Assembly (NCBI RefSeq): GCF_900549175.1
Contig: NZ_URNN01000097.1
Span: 1-13,035, forward strand
Direction: 5' to 3'
Length of the DNA stretch: 13,035 bases
Source: an uncultured Prevotella sp.
GTDB taxonomy: Bacteria; Bacteroidota; Bacteroidia; Bacteroidales; Bacteroidaceae
Position numbers and translations under genes: made by a program. Positions 6,521-13,035 of the stretch are shown piece by piece. The notes beneath the pieces were generated by a model. The model was not told the origin of the DNA and made no database searches. It was given only the letters and a program-made list of their open reading frames with translations. The stretch's first letter is position 1. Every line of letters starts with the position of its first letter.

Positions 6521-7906
6521 ATGATAGCATTATACATTATATCCGGACTGCTCCTTGGGGCAGTGGCCGCATGGATAGTGGCGGCACGGAAGGCGTCGGG
6601 GCGTATAGCCGAGGCTGAACGGTCGGCCGTACAGCGGGCCATCGAACTGGAGAAGAAGACTACCGAGCTTGCCCTGCGTGCCGAACAGTTGCAGCACGTG
6701 AGCGCGAGGCTGGCCGAAGTGGAGCGTGAGAACAAGACGCTCATGGGACGGGCGGAGTCGCAGGCCCGCGAGATAGAGATTCTGCGCAGGCAGTCGGAGG
6801 AAGAGGCGCGCATGCGCAGTGAACAGTTTGCAGAGCAGCTGCGAACGGCCAAAGAGCAGATAACGAACATGGCCAACCAGATAATGGAACAGAACGCACG
6901 CAGACTGAAGGACCAGAACAGCGAGAACATCGGTCACATCACCCAGCCGCTCAGGGATGCCATAAGCGACATGCGCAAGGCCATAACCGACAACATAAAG
7001 GACTCGGCGCAGAATTCGGCGTCGTTCCGCGAGCAGATAAGGATGATGATAGAGAGTAACCGCGAGATTGGCGAGAAGGCGGAGTCACTGGCCAATGTTC
7101 TGCGGCGGGACAACAAGGCGGCGGGAAACATGGGGGAGATTATACTCGGCGACCTGCTGGCTTCGCAAGGGCTTACGGAGGGAATACACTATGAGGTGCA
7201 GGCGCGGCTGCGCGACGAGACGGGTCGCGCTCTGAAGAACGACGAGACGGGTCGCGAGATGCAGCCAGACGTCATACTGCACTATCCGCAGGGGCAGGAT
7301 GCCATCATCGACTCGAAGGTGTCGCTCGTGGCATACCAGCGTTACGTCAACGCCGAGACGCCCGAGGAGCGGGAACGCTGCCTACAGGAGCATATCAAGA
7401 GCGTGCGTGCCCATGTCACGGAGCTGTCGCGCAAGGATTACAGTAAATACATCAAGGCACCGCGCGAGGCTGTCGATTTCGTTATCATGTTCATGCCGTT
7501 CGAGTCATCACTGCAGCTCGCCCTCGTCAACGACCCCACGCTTTGGCGCGAGGCGTTCGAGCGCAAGGTGTTCATCACGGGCGAGCAGAATCTGCTCGGC
7601 ATACTTCACATGATACACATCGCGTGGGTGCAGAACCAACAGGCCGAGAATCAGGAGAAGGTGTTCGGCATTGCCGAACAGTTGATAGACCGGCTCGGCG
7701 ACTTCATCAGGCGGTATAACGCTCTCGGTGACACACTGGCAAAGGCGCAGAAGGACTACGACTATGCCAACAACAAGCTGGCCACGGGTGCACAGAGCGT
7801 GTTCAAGAAGGGGCGCGAGCTTGTAGACCTCGGCGCGAAGGAGAACCCAAACCGTCGTATACCGCATCCGGAGCCAGACCTGCTCGGAGTTGATGTGCCG
7901 TCATGA
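6521..7906 (+). CDS. rmuC: DNA recombination protein RmuC
   Basis: This 461-residue protein belongs to the RmuC family, which limits recombination between inverted repeats and is thought to have a nuclease-like fold. Residues 4-21 form an N-terminal membrane anchor. A long charged coiled coil runs from about 24 to 190. The conserved domain follows: GNMGEIILGDLL (202-213), MQPDVILHYP (247-256), AIIDSKVSL (261-269, with PD 249-250 and DSK 264-266 as the nuclease-like residues), FVIMFMPFESSLQLAL (320-335) and the closing GRELVDLGAKENPNRRIP (431-448). The frame is open further upstream but overlaps the transferase gene; ATG 6521 follows AAGAATAAGG and begins exactly at the hydrophobic anchor. It overlaps dinB by 4 bp (ATGA), which suggests translational coupling and a shared role in DNA repair. 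Confidence 0.93.
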   Translation: MIALYIISGLLLGAVAAWIVAARKASGRIAEAERSAVQRAIELEKKTTELALRAEQLQHVSARLAEVERENKTLMGRAESQAREIEILRRQSEEEARMRSEQFAEQLRTAKEQITNMANQIMEQNARRLKDQNSENIGHITQPLRDAISDMRKAITDNIKDSAQNSASFREQIRMMIESNREIGEKAESLANVLRRDNKAAGNMGEIILGDLLASQGLTEGIHYEVQARLRDETGRALKNDETGREMQPDVILHYPQGQDAIIDSKVSLVAYQRYVNAETPEERERCLQEHIKSVRAHVTELSRKDYSKYIKAPREAVDFVIMFMPFESSLQLALVNDPTLWREAFERKVFITGEQNLLGILHMIHIAWVQNQQAENQEKVFGIAEQLIDRLGDFIRRYNALGDTLAKAQKDYDYANNKLATGAQSVFKKGRELVDLGAKENPNRRIPHPEPDLLGVDVPS

Positions 7907-8997
7907 ACAACCGTAAGATAATGCACATCGACATGGATGCCTTCTTCGCGTCAGTTGAACAGCGCGACCATCCTGAGTTGCGCGGACTGCCGGTGGCCGT
8001 GGGGCACGACGGACCGCGCGGTGTCGTGTCCACGGCCAGCTACGAGGCGCGGCGTTTCGGTGTGCGGTCGGCCATGCCCATGGCGAGGGCAAAGCGCTTG
8101 TGCCCGCAGCTTGTCATCGTGCACAGCGACTACTCGGTATACAAGAAGGTGTCGGAGCAGATACATGAGATATTCCGCGACTATACCGACGTGATAGAGC
8201 CGCTGTCCATCGATGAGGCTTTTCTCGATGTTACTGAAAACAAGCGCGGGATGGAACTGGCTGTGGACATTGCGCGTGAGATAAGGCAGCGCATACGCGA
8301 CGAACTGCATCTCACGGCGTCGGCCGGTGTGTCGTACAACAAGTTTTTGGCCAAGATAGCCTCGGAAGTGCGCAAGCCCGACGGACTGACCGTCATCCAT
8401 CCTGACCGTGCGGCCGGATTCATCGCCGGATTGAAGATAGAGCAGTTTTGGGGTGTGGGGCCGCGCACAGCCGACCGCATGCATTATATGGGTATCTTTA
8501 CGGGCAACGACCTGCGGCGCTGCTCGCTGCGCCATCTTATGGAGGTGTTCGGAAAGATGGGGCGCACCTACTACGACTTTGCCCGCGGCATCGACCTGCG
8601 GCCCGTCGAGACGGAATATGTGCGAAAGTCGGTTGGGTGTGAGCATACCTTTGCCGAGGACATCAGCGCGCGTGCCGCTGTCATAATCGAACTTTACCAT
8701 ACGGTGCTCGAACTTGTCGCCCGCATAGAGAAGGACCGCTTCGAAGGGCGCACGCTTACGCTGAAGGTGAAGTTCGGTAACTTCACGCAAATAACGCGCA
8801 GCATCACCCAGCAGAAGATTCTTACGGCAAAGGATGATATCCTGCCTTTGGCCAAGCGGCTACTTGCCGAAGTGAAGTATTCCACAGCCAATCCCATCCG
8901 CCTCATCGGTCTGTCGGTGTCGAATCCTTCCATCGAGGCAAACATGCACAGGGAAGACTGGATAGAGGGTTTCCTTGAGTTTGATGACTGGGAATGA
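7903..8997 (+). CDS. dinB: DNA polymerase IV (Y-family translesion polymerase)
   Basis: This 364-residue enzyme copies past damaged bases. The palm residues are visible: IDMDAFFASVEQRD (9-22, catalytic Asp10, steric-gate-position Phe15) and LSIDEAFLDV (101-110, catalytic Asp104 and Glu105). Other family marks are YEARRFGVRSAMP (47-59), AGVSYNKFLAKIASEVRKPDG (141-161), the helix-hairpin-helix-like WGVGPRTADRM (183-193) and a little finger from about 241. The C-terminus reads DWIEGFLEFDDWE, and I see no clear QLxLF-type sliding-clamp motif; a weak or divergent site is possible. The start codon overlaps the rmuC stop. Length is close to the family norm of about 350-360. No LexA-type box is visible immediately upstream, which fits expression from the upstream cluster promoter. 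Confidence 0.95.
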   Translation: MNNRKIMHIDMDAFFASVEQRDHPELRGLPVAVGHDGPRGVVSTASYEARRFGVRSAMPMARAKRLCPQLVIVHSDYSVYKKVSEQIHEIFRDYTDVIEPLSIDEAFLDVTENKRGMELAVDIAREIRQRIRDELHLTASAGVSYNKFLAKIASEVRKPDGLTVIHPDRAAGFIAGLKIEQFWGVGPRTADRMHYMGIFTGNDLRRCSLRHLMEVFGKMGRTYYDFARGIDLRPVETEYVRKSVGCEHTFAEDISARAAVIIELYHTVLELVARIEKDRFEGRTLTLKVKFGNFTQITRSITQQKILTAKDDILPLAKRLLAEVKYSTANPIRLIGLSVSNPSIEANMHREDWIEGFLEFDDWE

Positions 8998-9029
8998 TGT
9001 GGCGGCACCGGTGGCTTGTATGTACAGTG

Positions 9030-9050
9030 CTTGTGCATGCAAGTTTTTTT
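9030..9050 (+). terminator. Weak hairpin plus T-tract after dinB
   Basis: CTTGT (9030-9034) can pair with GCAAG (9039-9043) around a GCAT loop, and seven Ts (9044-9050) follow directly. It is 33 bp after the dinB stop. The stem is only five pairs including one G-U, so termination would be weak; readthrough into the next gene is likely. Confidence 0.35.
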
Positions 9051-9105
9051 AAGAAAGGATTCGATTGGCGATAGTTCTGATATGATACGGAGTGTTTGTG
9101 AAGAT

Positions 9106-9351
9106 ATGGACAAAATGAATTTGCTGCTCATGTACAGCCATGGGCAGGGCCGTCTGCTCCACCGCATAGACAGTGTGGCGGGGCGGATGTACTACAGGGC
9201 AAAGGTGGATACGGCGTACATCCGCAGGCCGGAAAGCCGGTGGATAGTGAAGTTGCGGGCCAATGTCTCCGGGGCACAGATAGAGACCGAAGGCACGATG
9301 GACGGCGTGAGCTACGAGACGGAACTGCAGTCGGCCCTGCGTGTTGTATAG
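9106..9351 (+). CDS. Small hypothetical protein, 81 aa
   Basis: I do not recognise this protein. The sequence (MDKMNLLLMYSHGQGRLLHR...ALRVV) is a mixed alpha/beta composition with no signal peptide or membrane segment and several Arg, Tyr and Met residues. The frame is open from 9016, but codons before about 9106 are AT-rich at the third position, while from there on third positions are mostly G or C like the neighbouring genes. This supports real coding and a start at ATG 9106 (ATG 9082 and 9115 are alternatives). No strong Shine-Dalgarno is present; GGAG at 9089-9092 is rather far. It sits between dinB and an acetyltransferase gene and ends 25 bp before the latter, so co-transcription is possible. 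A long antisense frame overlaps it, which I take for a shadow. Confidence 0.5.
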   Translation: MDKMNLLLMYSHGQGRLLHRIDSVAGRMYYRAKVDTAYIRRPESRWIVKLRANVSGAQIETEGTMDGVSYETELQSALRVV

Positions 9352-9376
9352 TGAACTTATAACATGATAACGATTT

Positions 9377-9964
9377 ATGGAAATGAAAACAGAAAAGGAA
9401 AAGATGTTGGCCGGAGAACTGTATGACGCCAACTACAACAGTGAGCTGATTGCTGAGCGGCAGCGGTGCAAGGACCTGTGTCATGAATACAATATGATTA
9501 CTCCGTCGCAGACGGGGAAGCGTGAGGAGCTGATGCGCCGCCTGCTCGGGCGTACGGGTGAGCGTTTCCTTATCGAGCAGCCGTTCTGTTGTGACTATGG
9601 ATATAACATAGAGATTGGCGAGGACTTCTATGCCAATGTCAACTGCGTAATACTCGACGGGGCAAAGGTGACTTTCGGCAACAATGTCTTCATTGCGCCC
9701 AACTGCGGGTTCTACACCGCCGGCCATCCGCTCGACATTGCCCAGCGCAACAGCGGACTGGAATATGCCCGGCCGATAACCGTGGGCAACGACGTGTGGA
9801 TAGGCGCAAACGTGGCTGTGCTGCCCGGCGTGACTATCGGCGACGGATGCGTCATCGGTGCCGGCAGCGTGGTGACGCGCGACATCCCAGCCCATTCGCT
9901 TGCCGTCGGCAACCCGTGCCGGGTAGTGAAGTCCCTCCCGGCCTCTCCAAGGGTAGGGGAATAA
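9377..9964 (+). CDS. Maltose/galactoside-type sugar O-acetyltransferase (hexapeptide repeat)
   Basis: This 195-residue enzyme is a left-handed parallel beta-helix acetyltransferase of the maltose/galactoside O-acetyltransferase group, moving acetyl from acetyl-CoA to a sugar hydroxyl; the acceptor is unknown. An N-terminal helical segment (about 1-58, KMLAGELYDANYNSEL) precedes hexapeptide coils: IEIGEDFYANVNCVILDGAKVTFGNNVFIAPNC (78-110), the catalytic His117 in TAGHPLD, then ITVGNDVWIGANVAVLPGVTIGDGCVIGAGSVVTRDIP (134-171). ATG 9377 is the first family-like start, and Met3 at 9383 is an alternative. It is the convergent paralogue of the next gene. The tail SLPASPRVGE is encoded by a C/G-rich hairpin-like stretch (9933-9958). 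Confidence 0.92.
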   Translation: MEMKTEKEKMLAGELYDANYNSELIAERQRCKDLCHEYNMITPSQTGKREELMRRLLGRTGERFLIEQPFCCDYGYNIEIGEDFYANVNCVILDGAKVTFGNNVFIAPNCGFYTAGHPLDIAQRNSGLEYARPITVGNDVWIGANVAVLPGVTIGDGCVIGAGSVVTRDIPAHSLAVGNPCRVVKSLPASPRVGE

Positions 9965-9982
9965 AATGCAAAGAATAATACA

Positions 9983-10032
9983 AGGCTGATTCAAGTCAGG
10001 CTATATTCTCCCGTGCTGTTTGCGTTCAGCCT
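9983..10032. terminator. Weak inverted repeat between convergent acetyltransferase genes
   Basis: AGGCTGA (9983-9989) and TCAGCCT (10026-10032) are exact complements across a 36-nt spacer, followed on the + strand by a T-rich CTTTTCCTCTTT. It is the only pairing in the 78-bp convergent gap that could end transcription, but the long loop makes this doubtful. Confidence 0.25.
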
Positions 10033-10042
10033 CTTTTCCTCT

Positions 10043-10630
10043 TTAACTTAAGGAGGTCGGGATGGGCTTTATCACCCGACACGGGTTGCCGGCGGCGAGC
10101 ACATCGGCGGGAATGTCACGCGTCACCACGCTACCTGCGCCAATCACCGCTCTGCTGCCTATCGTGACGCCGGGCAGTACCACTACGTTTGCGGCTATCC
10201 AAACGTTGTCACCTATTGTTATGGGCAGCGCGCGCATGATGCCGGCATTGCGCTGTCCGGCGTCAAGGGCATGGATGACGGTGCACAGGCTGCAGTTGGG
10301 GCCGATGAAGACGTTGTCGCCTATTGTCACTTCGGCCTCATCGAGTATGGCAAGGTTGAAGTTGCCGATGAAATTGTTGCCGATGTGTATGTTCGTGCCA
10401 AAGTCGCAACGGAACGGACTGTGAATGACAAATCGTTCACCGATTCTCCCCAGCATCTCCCGCACAATCTCCTCCCGTTCACTGCGGCACAGCGGAGAAA
10501 GCGCGTTCAGCCTGAAACACTGCTCGGCGCATTGTGACAGCGCCGCCGCAATATCATCGGTAAAGCCATTCATCCATTCACCTGAGCGCAGCGTGCTTAG
10601 GTTGTCTGTATTTGTCTTGTTCCTTTCCAT
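10043..10630 (-). CDS. Second sugar O-acetyltransferase (hexapeptide repeat), paralogue of the convergent gene
   Basis: This is also 195 residues long. I start it at the ATG whose first base is 10630 (MERNKTNTDN...), preceded on its strand by AGAGAAAGAT; the longer frame to 10741 crosses the putative promoter, and ATG 10684 lacks a ribosome site. Hexapeptide coils run from about 81 to 175 (IHIGNNFIGNFNLAILDEAEVTIGDNVFIGPNC; ITIGDNVWIAANVVVLPGVTIGSRAVIGAGSVVTRDIP). Catalytic His120 is kept in CTVIHALD, though the usual GHP context is changed to IHA and WIGAN to WIAAN, hinting at another acceptor. From LGR onward it aligns without gaps to the convergent gene at about 64% identity by my count. 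It ends 78 bp from that gene. It likely acetylates a sugar or glycan in the cytoplasm. Confidence 0.9.
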   Translation of the reverse strand: MERNKTNTDNLSTLRSGEWMNGFTDDIAAALSQCAEQCFRLNALSPLCRSEREEIVREMLGRIGERFVIHSPFRCDFGTNIHIGNNFIGNFNLAILDEAEVTIGDNVFIGPNCSLCTVIHALDAGQRNAGIMRALPITIGDNVWIAANVVVLPGVTIGSRAVIGAGSVVTRDIPADVLAAGNPCRVIKPIPTSLS

Positions 10631-10706
10631 ATCTTTCTCTATTTTGTTTATAAGTAAGTCTTTGGCGTGTGTTTTGATGTGCATTATATATGTGTAATGC
10701 CGGATG

Positions 10707-10714
10707 CAAAGATA
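10707..10714 (-). promoter_or_regulatory. -7 box (TATCTTTG) for the minus-strand acetyltransferase
   Basis: On the minus strand TATCTTTG matches TAnnTTTG, with a TTCG about 20 bases upstream as a partial -33 element. The start of transcription would be near 10700, leaving a 70-nt leader to the chosen ATG at 10630. Confidence 0.6.
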
Positions 10715-10739
10715 CGAAATAAATGCGTCATACACGAAC

Positions 10740-10784
10740 ATGCAGTGGTGTTATCTCAGTTCAGTCCGGGCTTGCCCGCTGCAT
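10740..10784. repeat. Nested inverted repeat between divergent promoters
   Basis: ATGCAG (10740-10745) pairs with CTGCAT (10779-10784), and inside it CGGGC (10767-10771) pairs with GCCCG (10774-10778). The element lies upstream of both the minus-strand -7 box at 10714 and the plus-strand one at 10845. It could be a shared operator. It is GC-rich in an AT-rich gap. Confidence 0.35.
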
Positions 10785-10820
10785 ACATTTGGGTATTTTA
10801 ACATAAATCCGTCAGAAACA

Positions 10821-10852
10821 TTTCGATAAAAACGTGAAAAGATTTAACTTTG
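10821..10852 (+). promoter_or_regulatory. Promoter of the outer-membrane protein gene (TTTCG -19 bp- TAACTTTG)
   Basis: TAACTTTG (10845-10852) matches TAnnTTTG, and TTTCG (10821-10825) lies 19 bases upstream as a -33-like element, which is normal Bacteroidota spacing. Transcription would start near 10858, only about 12 nt before ATG 10870. This rules against the in-frame GTG at 10834 as the start. Confidence 0.65.
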
Positions 10853-10869
10853 CAGCAAAACTAAAAGAT

Positions 10870-12954
10870 ATGTATATAATACGAATCATCCCACTGCTGA
10901 GTGCCATAGGCATTGCCTCGGGTGCCATGGCGCAGGCTGAGGTTTCTGATTCTCTACCGGCACAGGAACTTAAGGAGATTGTCATCAAGGCTTCAAAAGT
11001 GTTACGCAAAGCCGATATGGATGTGTACCACCCGTCACAAAGTGCCGTTGACAATTCAAAGAACGGCATGCAGTTGCTCTCGAATCTGATGATACCATCG
11101 CTTTCCGTGAACGACGCTCTCGGAAGTATAACGTCGGCCGGCCAATCAGTGCAGGTGCGCATAAACGGGCGCAAGGCCACGATAGAGCAGGTACGTACGC
11201 TGTTGCCGGAAACGATAAAGCGTGTGGAATGGATGGACAATCCCGGGCTGCGTTATGAAGGAGCCAACTATGTCCTGAATTTCATTGTAGCCAATCCCAC
11301 ACTTGGCGGTTCGTTGCAGCTGTATTCACGTCCGGCCCTTAACACGGCGTGGGGCTTCCACATGGCCGATGCCAAATTCAACTTCGGCAGGTCGCAGTTT
11401 GAAATCGGTACAAACTTTAAGCTGACCGACAACATCAAGACCCACCGCGACTACGATGAGACGTTCACATGGCCCGACGGAAAAAGCATCACGCGCAACG
11501 AAACGTCAAGAGGGGGAACGATGGATAACACGATGGGCAATCTGTGGGCTTCTTACAACTACGTCAGGCCGGACACCACCATGTTTGTCGCCGAGTTTTC
11601 GATGTATAAGGGCTTTACCGACAAGTTCGTTTATAACGGTCTTCTCTCGGTGAGCGACGGAACCGATGACATCTTGCTCACGGACGCCCATGGAAACAAA
11701 GGAACGACCCCGTCTCTCTCCGTTTACTTCCAGCAGCATTTCGCCGGCCGGCAGATGCTTGTGGTTGACTTCAGCTCTTCATTCTATTTCGGCCGCACTT
11801 TCTCAGACTATCTTGAACAGCTGCCGTCCGAGTCATCCTACGTCACGGACATACATACAAACATAAAAGACAGGAATCAGGCATACGCCATCGAAACTGA
11901 CTATATAAAGAACTGGGACAATTCGCGGTTGACGGCCGGCGCATCCTATTCGGCCAACCGCAACCGCTCCAGATATGAAAACCTCGGCGGCGAGATTTTC
12001 CATCAGCGGCAGGATAAGGTCTATTTCTTCGCGGAATATTTCCGGCGCTTCGGCAAGTGGTCGGCCACGGCCGGAATCGGGGCACAGTACACCGACTTTC
12101 TTTTCAGGGAATCCAATCGCGGAAACCACTCGTGGAGCGCAAGACCCCAGGCTACGCTGACATACGCGCCGAACAAGAACCATAACTTCAGACTAAATTT
12201 CACTTCTTGGCAGTCGTCTCCGTCATTGGCCGAGACCAACGTCGTACCGCAGCAGCTTGACGGGTTTCAGTGGAGGGTTGGCAATCAGAATCTGAAAACC
12301 TCAAGCTCCTATATGCTCACTTTCAGATACGGATTCAACCTGCCGCGGGTCAACGGGTCGTTCGGCGTACGGGCATTTACCTCTCCCAATGCCATCACCC
12401 CACTGTTTGAATGGGACGGTGACAGGCTGATCACGACTTACGAAAACAGCGACGGACTCAAAAACCTGTCGTTCTTTCTCTCGCCTCAGATAGATGTCAT
12501 CCACGACTGGCTCACCGTGAGCGGGTATGTTCAGTACCGGATGGAGCGCATGAAGGGCACCGGCTACACCATCAACCACAACGGATGGAGCGGAAACGCC
12601 TCGCTTCAGCTGTCCCACTGGGGATTTGTCCTCAACGCCGAATACCAGTATGCGCAGCGTGACCTATGGGGCGAAAAGATAAGCTGGGGCGAGGACCTCA
12701 ATGTCATATCACTTGAATATAACTGGAAAGACTGGCAGTTCGGAGCCGGAGTTCTCATGCCGTTCGGCAAGTACGACCAAGGCTCAAAGTCTCTCAGCAA
12801 ATGGAACCGGAACGAACAGCACATGCGCATCGACATGAGGATGCCTTTCGTCACCGTTGCGTGGAATCTACAGTGGGGCCGGCAGAAACACGGCGTTCAG
12901 AAACTCATAAACACTGATGCCAGTACCGACCATTCGACAGCGGGAGGTCGATGA
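10870..12954 (+). CDS. TonB-receptor-like outer-membrane beta-barrel protein
   Basis: This 694-residue protein has a signal peptide (MYIIRIIPLLSAIGIASGAMAQA, cleavage near 23). A short segment (DSLPAQELKEIVIKAS, 27-42) resembles a TonB box and plug entry. A plug-like domain (about 43-145) includes VQVRINGRKATIEQVRTLLPETIKRVEWMDNPGLRYEGANYVLNFIV. The rest, from about 146, alternates aromatic and polar residues as in outer-membrane beta-strands, with many Asn, Tyr, Phe and Trp. This fits the OMP beta-barrel (TonB receptor-like) group of Bacteroidota. The carboxypeptidase-like regulatory domain often found before the plug in relatives is absent. The substrate is unknown, and no SusD partner, sigma or anti-sigma gene lies in the window. 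The gene is divergent from an acetyltransferase. I place the start at ATG 10870, where the signal peptide begins. Confidence 0.85.
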   Translation: MYIIRIIPLLSAIGIASGAMAQAEVSDSLPAQELKEIVIKASKVLRKADMDVYHPSQSAVDNSKNGMQLLSNLMIPSLSVNDALGSITSAGQSVQVRINGRKATIEQVRTLLPETIKRVEWMDNPGLRYEGANYVLNFIVANPTLGGSLQLYSRPALNTAWGFHMADAKFNFGRSQFEIGTNFKLTDNIKTHRDYDETFTWPDGKSITRNETSRGGTMDNTMGNLWASYNYVRPDTTMFVAEFSMYKGFTDKFVYNGLLSVSDGTDDILLTDAHGNKGTTPSLSVYFQQHFAGRQMLVVDFSSSFYFGRTFSDYLEQLPSESSYVTDIHTNIKDRNQAYAIETDYIKNWDNSRLTAGASYSANRNRSRYENLGGEIFHQRQDKVYFFAEYFRRFGKWSATAGIGAQYTDFLFRESNRGNHSWSARPQATLTYAPNKNHNFRLNFTSWQSSPSLAETNVVPQQLDGFQWRVGNQNLKTSSSYMLTFRYGFNLPRVNGSFGVRAFTSPNAITPLFEWDGDRLITTYENSDGLKNLSFFLSPQIDVIHDWLTVSGYVQYRMERMKGTGYTINHNGWSGNASLQLSHWGFVLNAEYQYAQRDLWGEKISWGEDLNVISLEYNWKDWQFGAGVLMPFGKYDQGSKSLSKWNRNEQHMRIDMRMPFVTVAWNLQWGRQKHGVQKLINTDASTDHSTAGGR

Positions 12955-13035
12955 CGAATATCGCGAAACACATGCCCAAATATGTCTTTCTGTCAGAATA
13001 ATTCCTAAAATTTAACATTTCTTTTTTCTCGAAAT
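12955..13035. other. Downstream intergenic end of window
   Basis: These 81 bases are AT-rich after the barrel-protein stop. I see only a 4-bp ACAT/ATGT pairing near 12971-12986 and a T-rich run near 13021-13028. No gene or clear terminator can be supported. Confidence 0.5.

Noticed and set aside
7214..7256. 16-base direct repeat GACGAGACGGGTCGCG at 7214-7229 and 7241-7256 in rmuC
   Set aside because: It encodes DETGR twice at a place where RmuC proteins, as I recall them, naturally carry similar G-N-x-L-K-N and E-T-G phrases, so family sequence explains it better than a recent duplication.
7951..8790. 279-codon minus-strand frame opposite dinB
   Set aside because: It is a shadow of a well-supported gene with all catalytic motifs on the plus strand; GC-rich codons create long antisense frames.
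9049..9432. 127-codon minus-strand frame opposite the small hypothetical gene
   Set aside because: It also runs into the start of the acetyltransferase and has no recognisable motif or promoter; the plus frame agrees better with third-position base use.
9933..9958. CCCTCCC...GGGTAGGG stretch at the end of the first acetyltransferase, resembling a Bacteroidales intergenic repeat
   Set aside because: The paralogue's end aligns to it without gaps, so the tail is more simply inherited coding sequence than an inserted repeat.

Overview
The window looks like a chromosomal segment of a gut-type Bacteroidota, order Bacteroidales; I suspect a Prevotellaceae or Muribaculaceae relative but cannot fix the genus. 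Four points support this. Bacteroidota -7 boxes (TAnnTTTG) sit at about 124, 4193, 4390 and 10845 on the + strand and at 10714 on the - strand. Most genes lack a strong Shine-Dalgarno. The first gene carries a C-terminal domain like those of type IX secretion cargo. The last gene is a TonB-receptor-like barrel typical of the phylum.

Layout. (1) 240-3902 encodes a very large exported surface protein with an unassigned N-terminal half, a GLUG-like beta-helix, an Ig-like module and a sorting-type tail. (2) 3903-4405 is a 0.5-kb gene-poor but highly structured region. It holds two inverted repeats, an alternating triple copy of TTTTTGCTAAT, a -7 box, a leader that may fold, and a 12-codon micro-ORF with the best Shine-Dalgarno in the window. 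(3) 4406-8997 is a compact + strand cluster: RecD-like helicase, 4'-phosphopantetheinyl transferase, RmuC and DNA polymerase IV (DinB). Gaps are 52 bp, 23 bp and a 4-bp overlap, so three DNA-repair genes surround one carrier-protein-activating enzyme. (4) 8998-9376 holds a small unrecognised protein gene. (5) 9377-10630 holds two convergent paralogous hexapeptide O-acetyltransferases, each 195 aa. (6) A divergent promoter region leads into 10870-12954, an outer-membrane beta-barrel protein with a signal peptide and a TonB-plug-like N-terminus.

How they may work together. The helicase, RmuC and DinB all act on damaged, recombining or stalled DNA and are probably co-transcribed. The unusual operator-like array and micro-ORF upstream are the most interesting candidates for undescribed regulation. 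The barrel protein and the large first protein face the cell envelope and seem unrelated to the repair cluster. I see no RNA genes, CRISPR arrays, transposases or phage genes.
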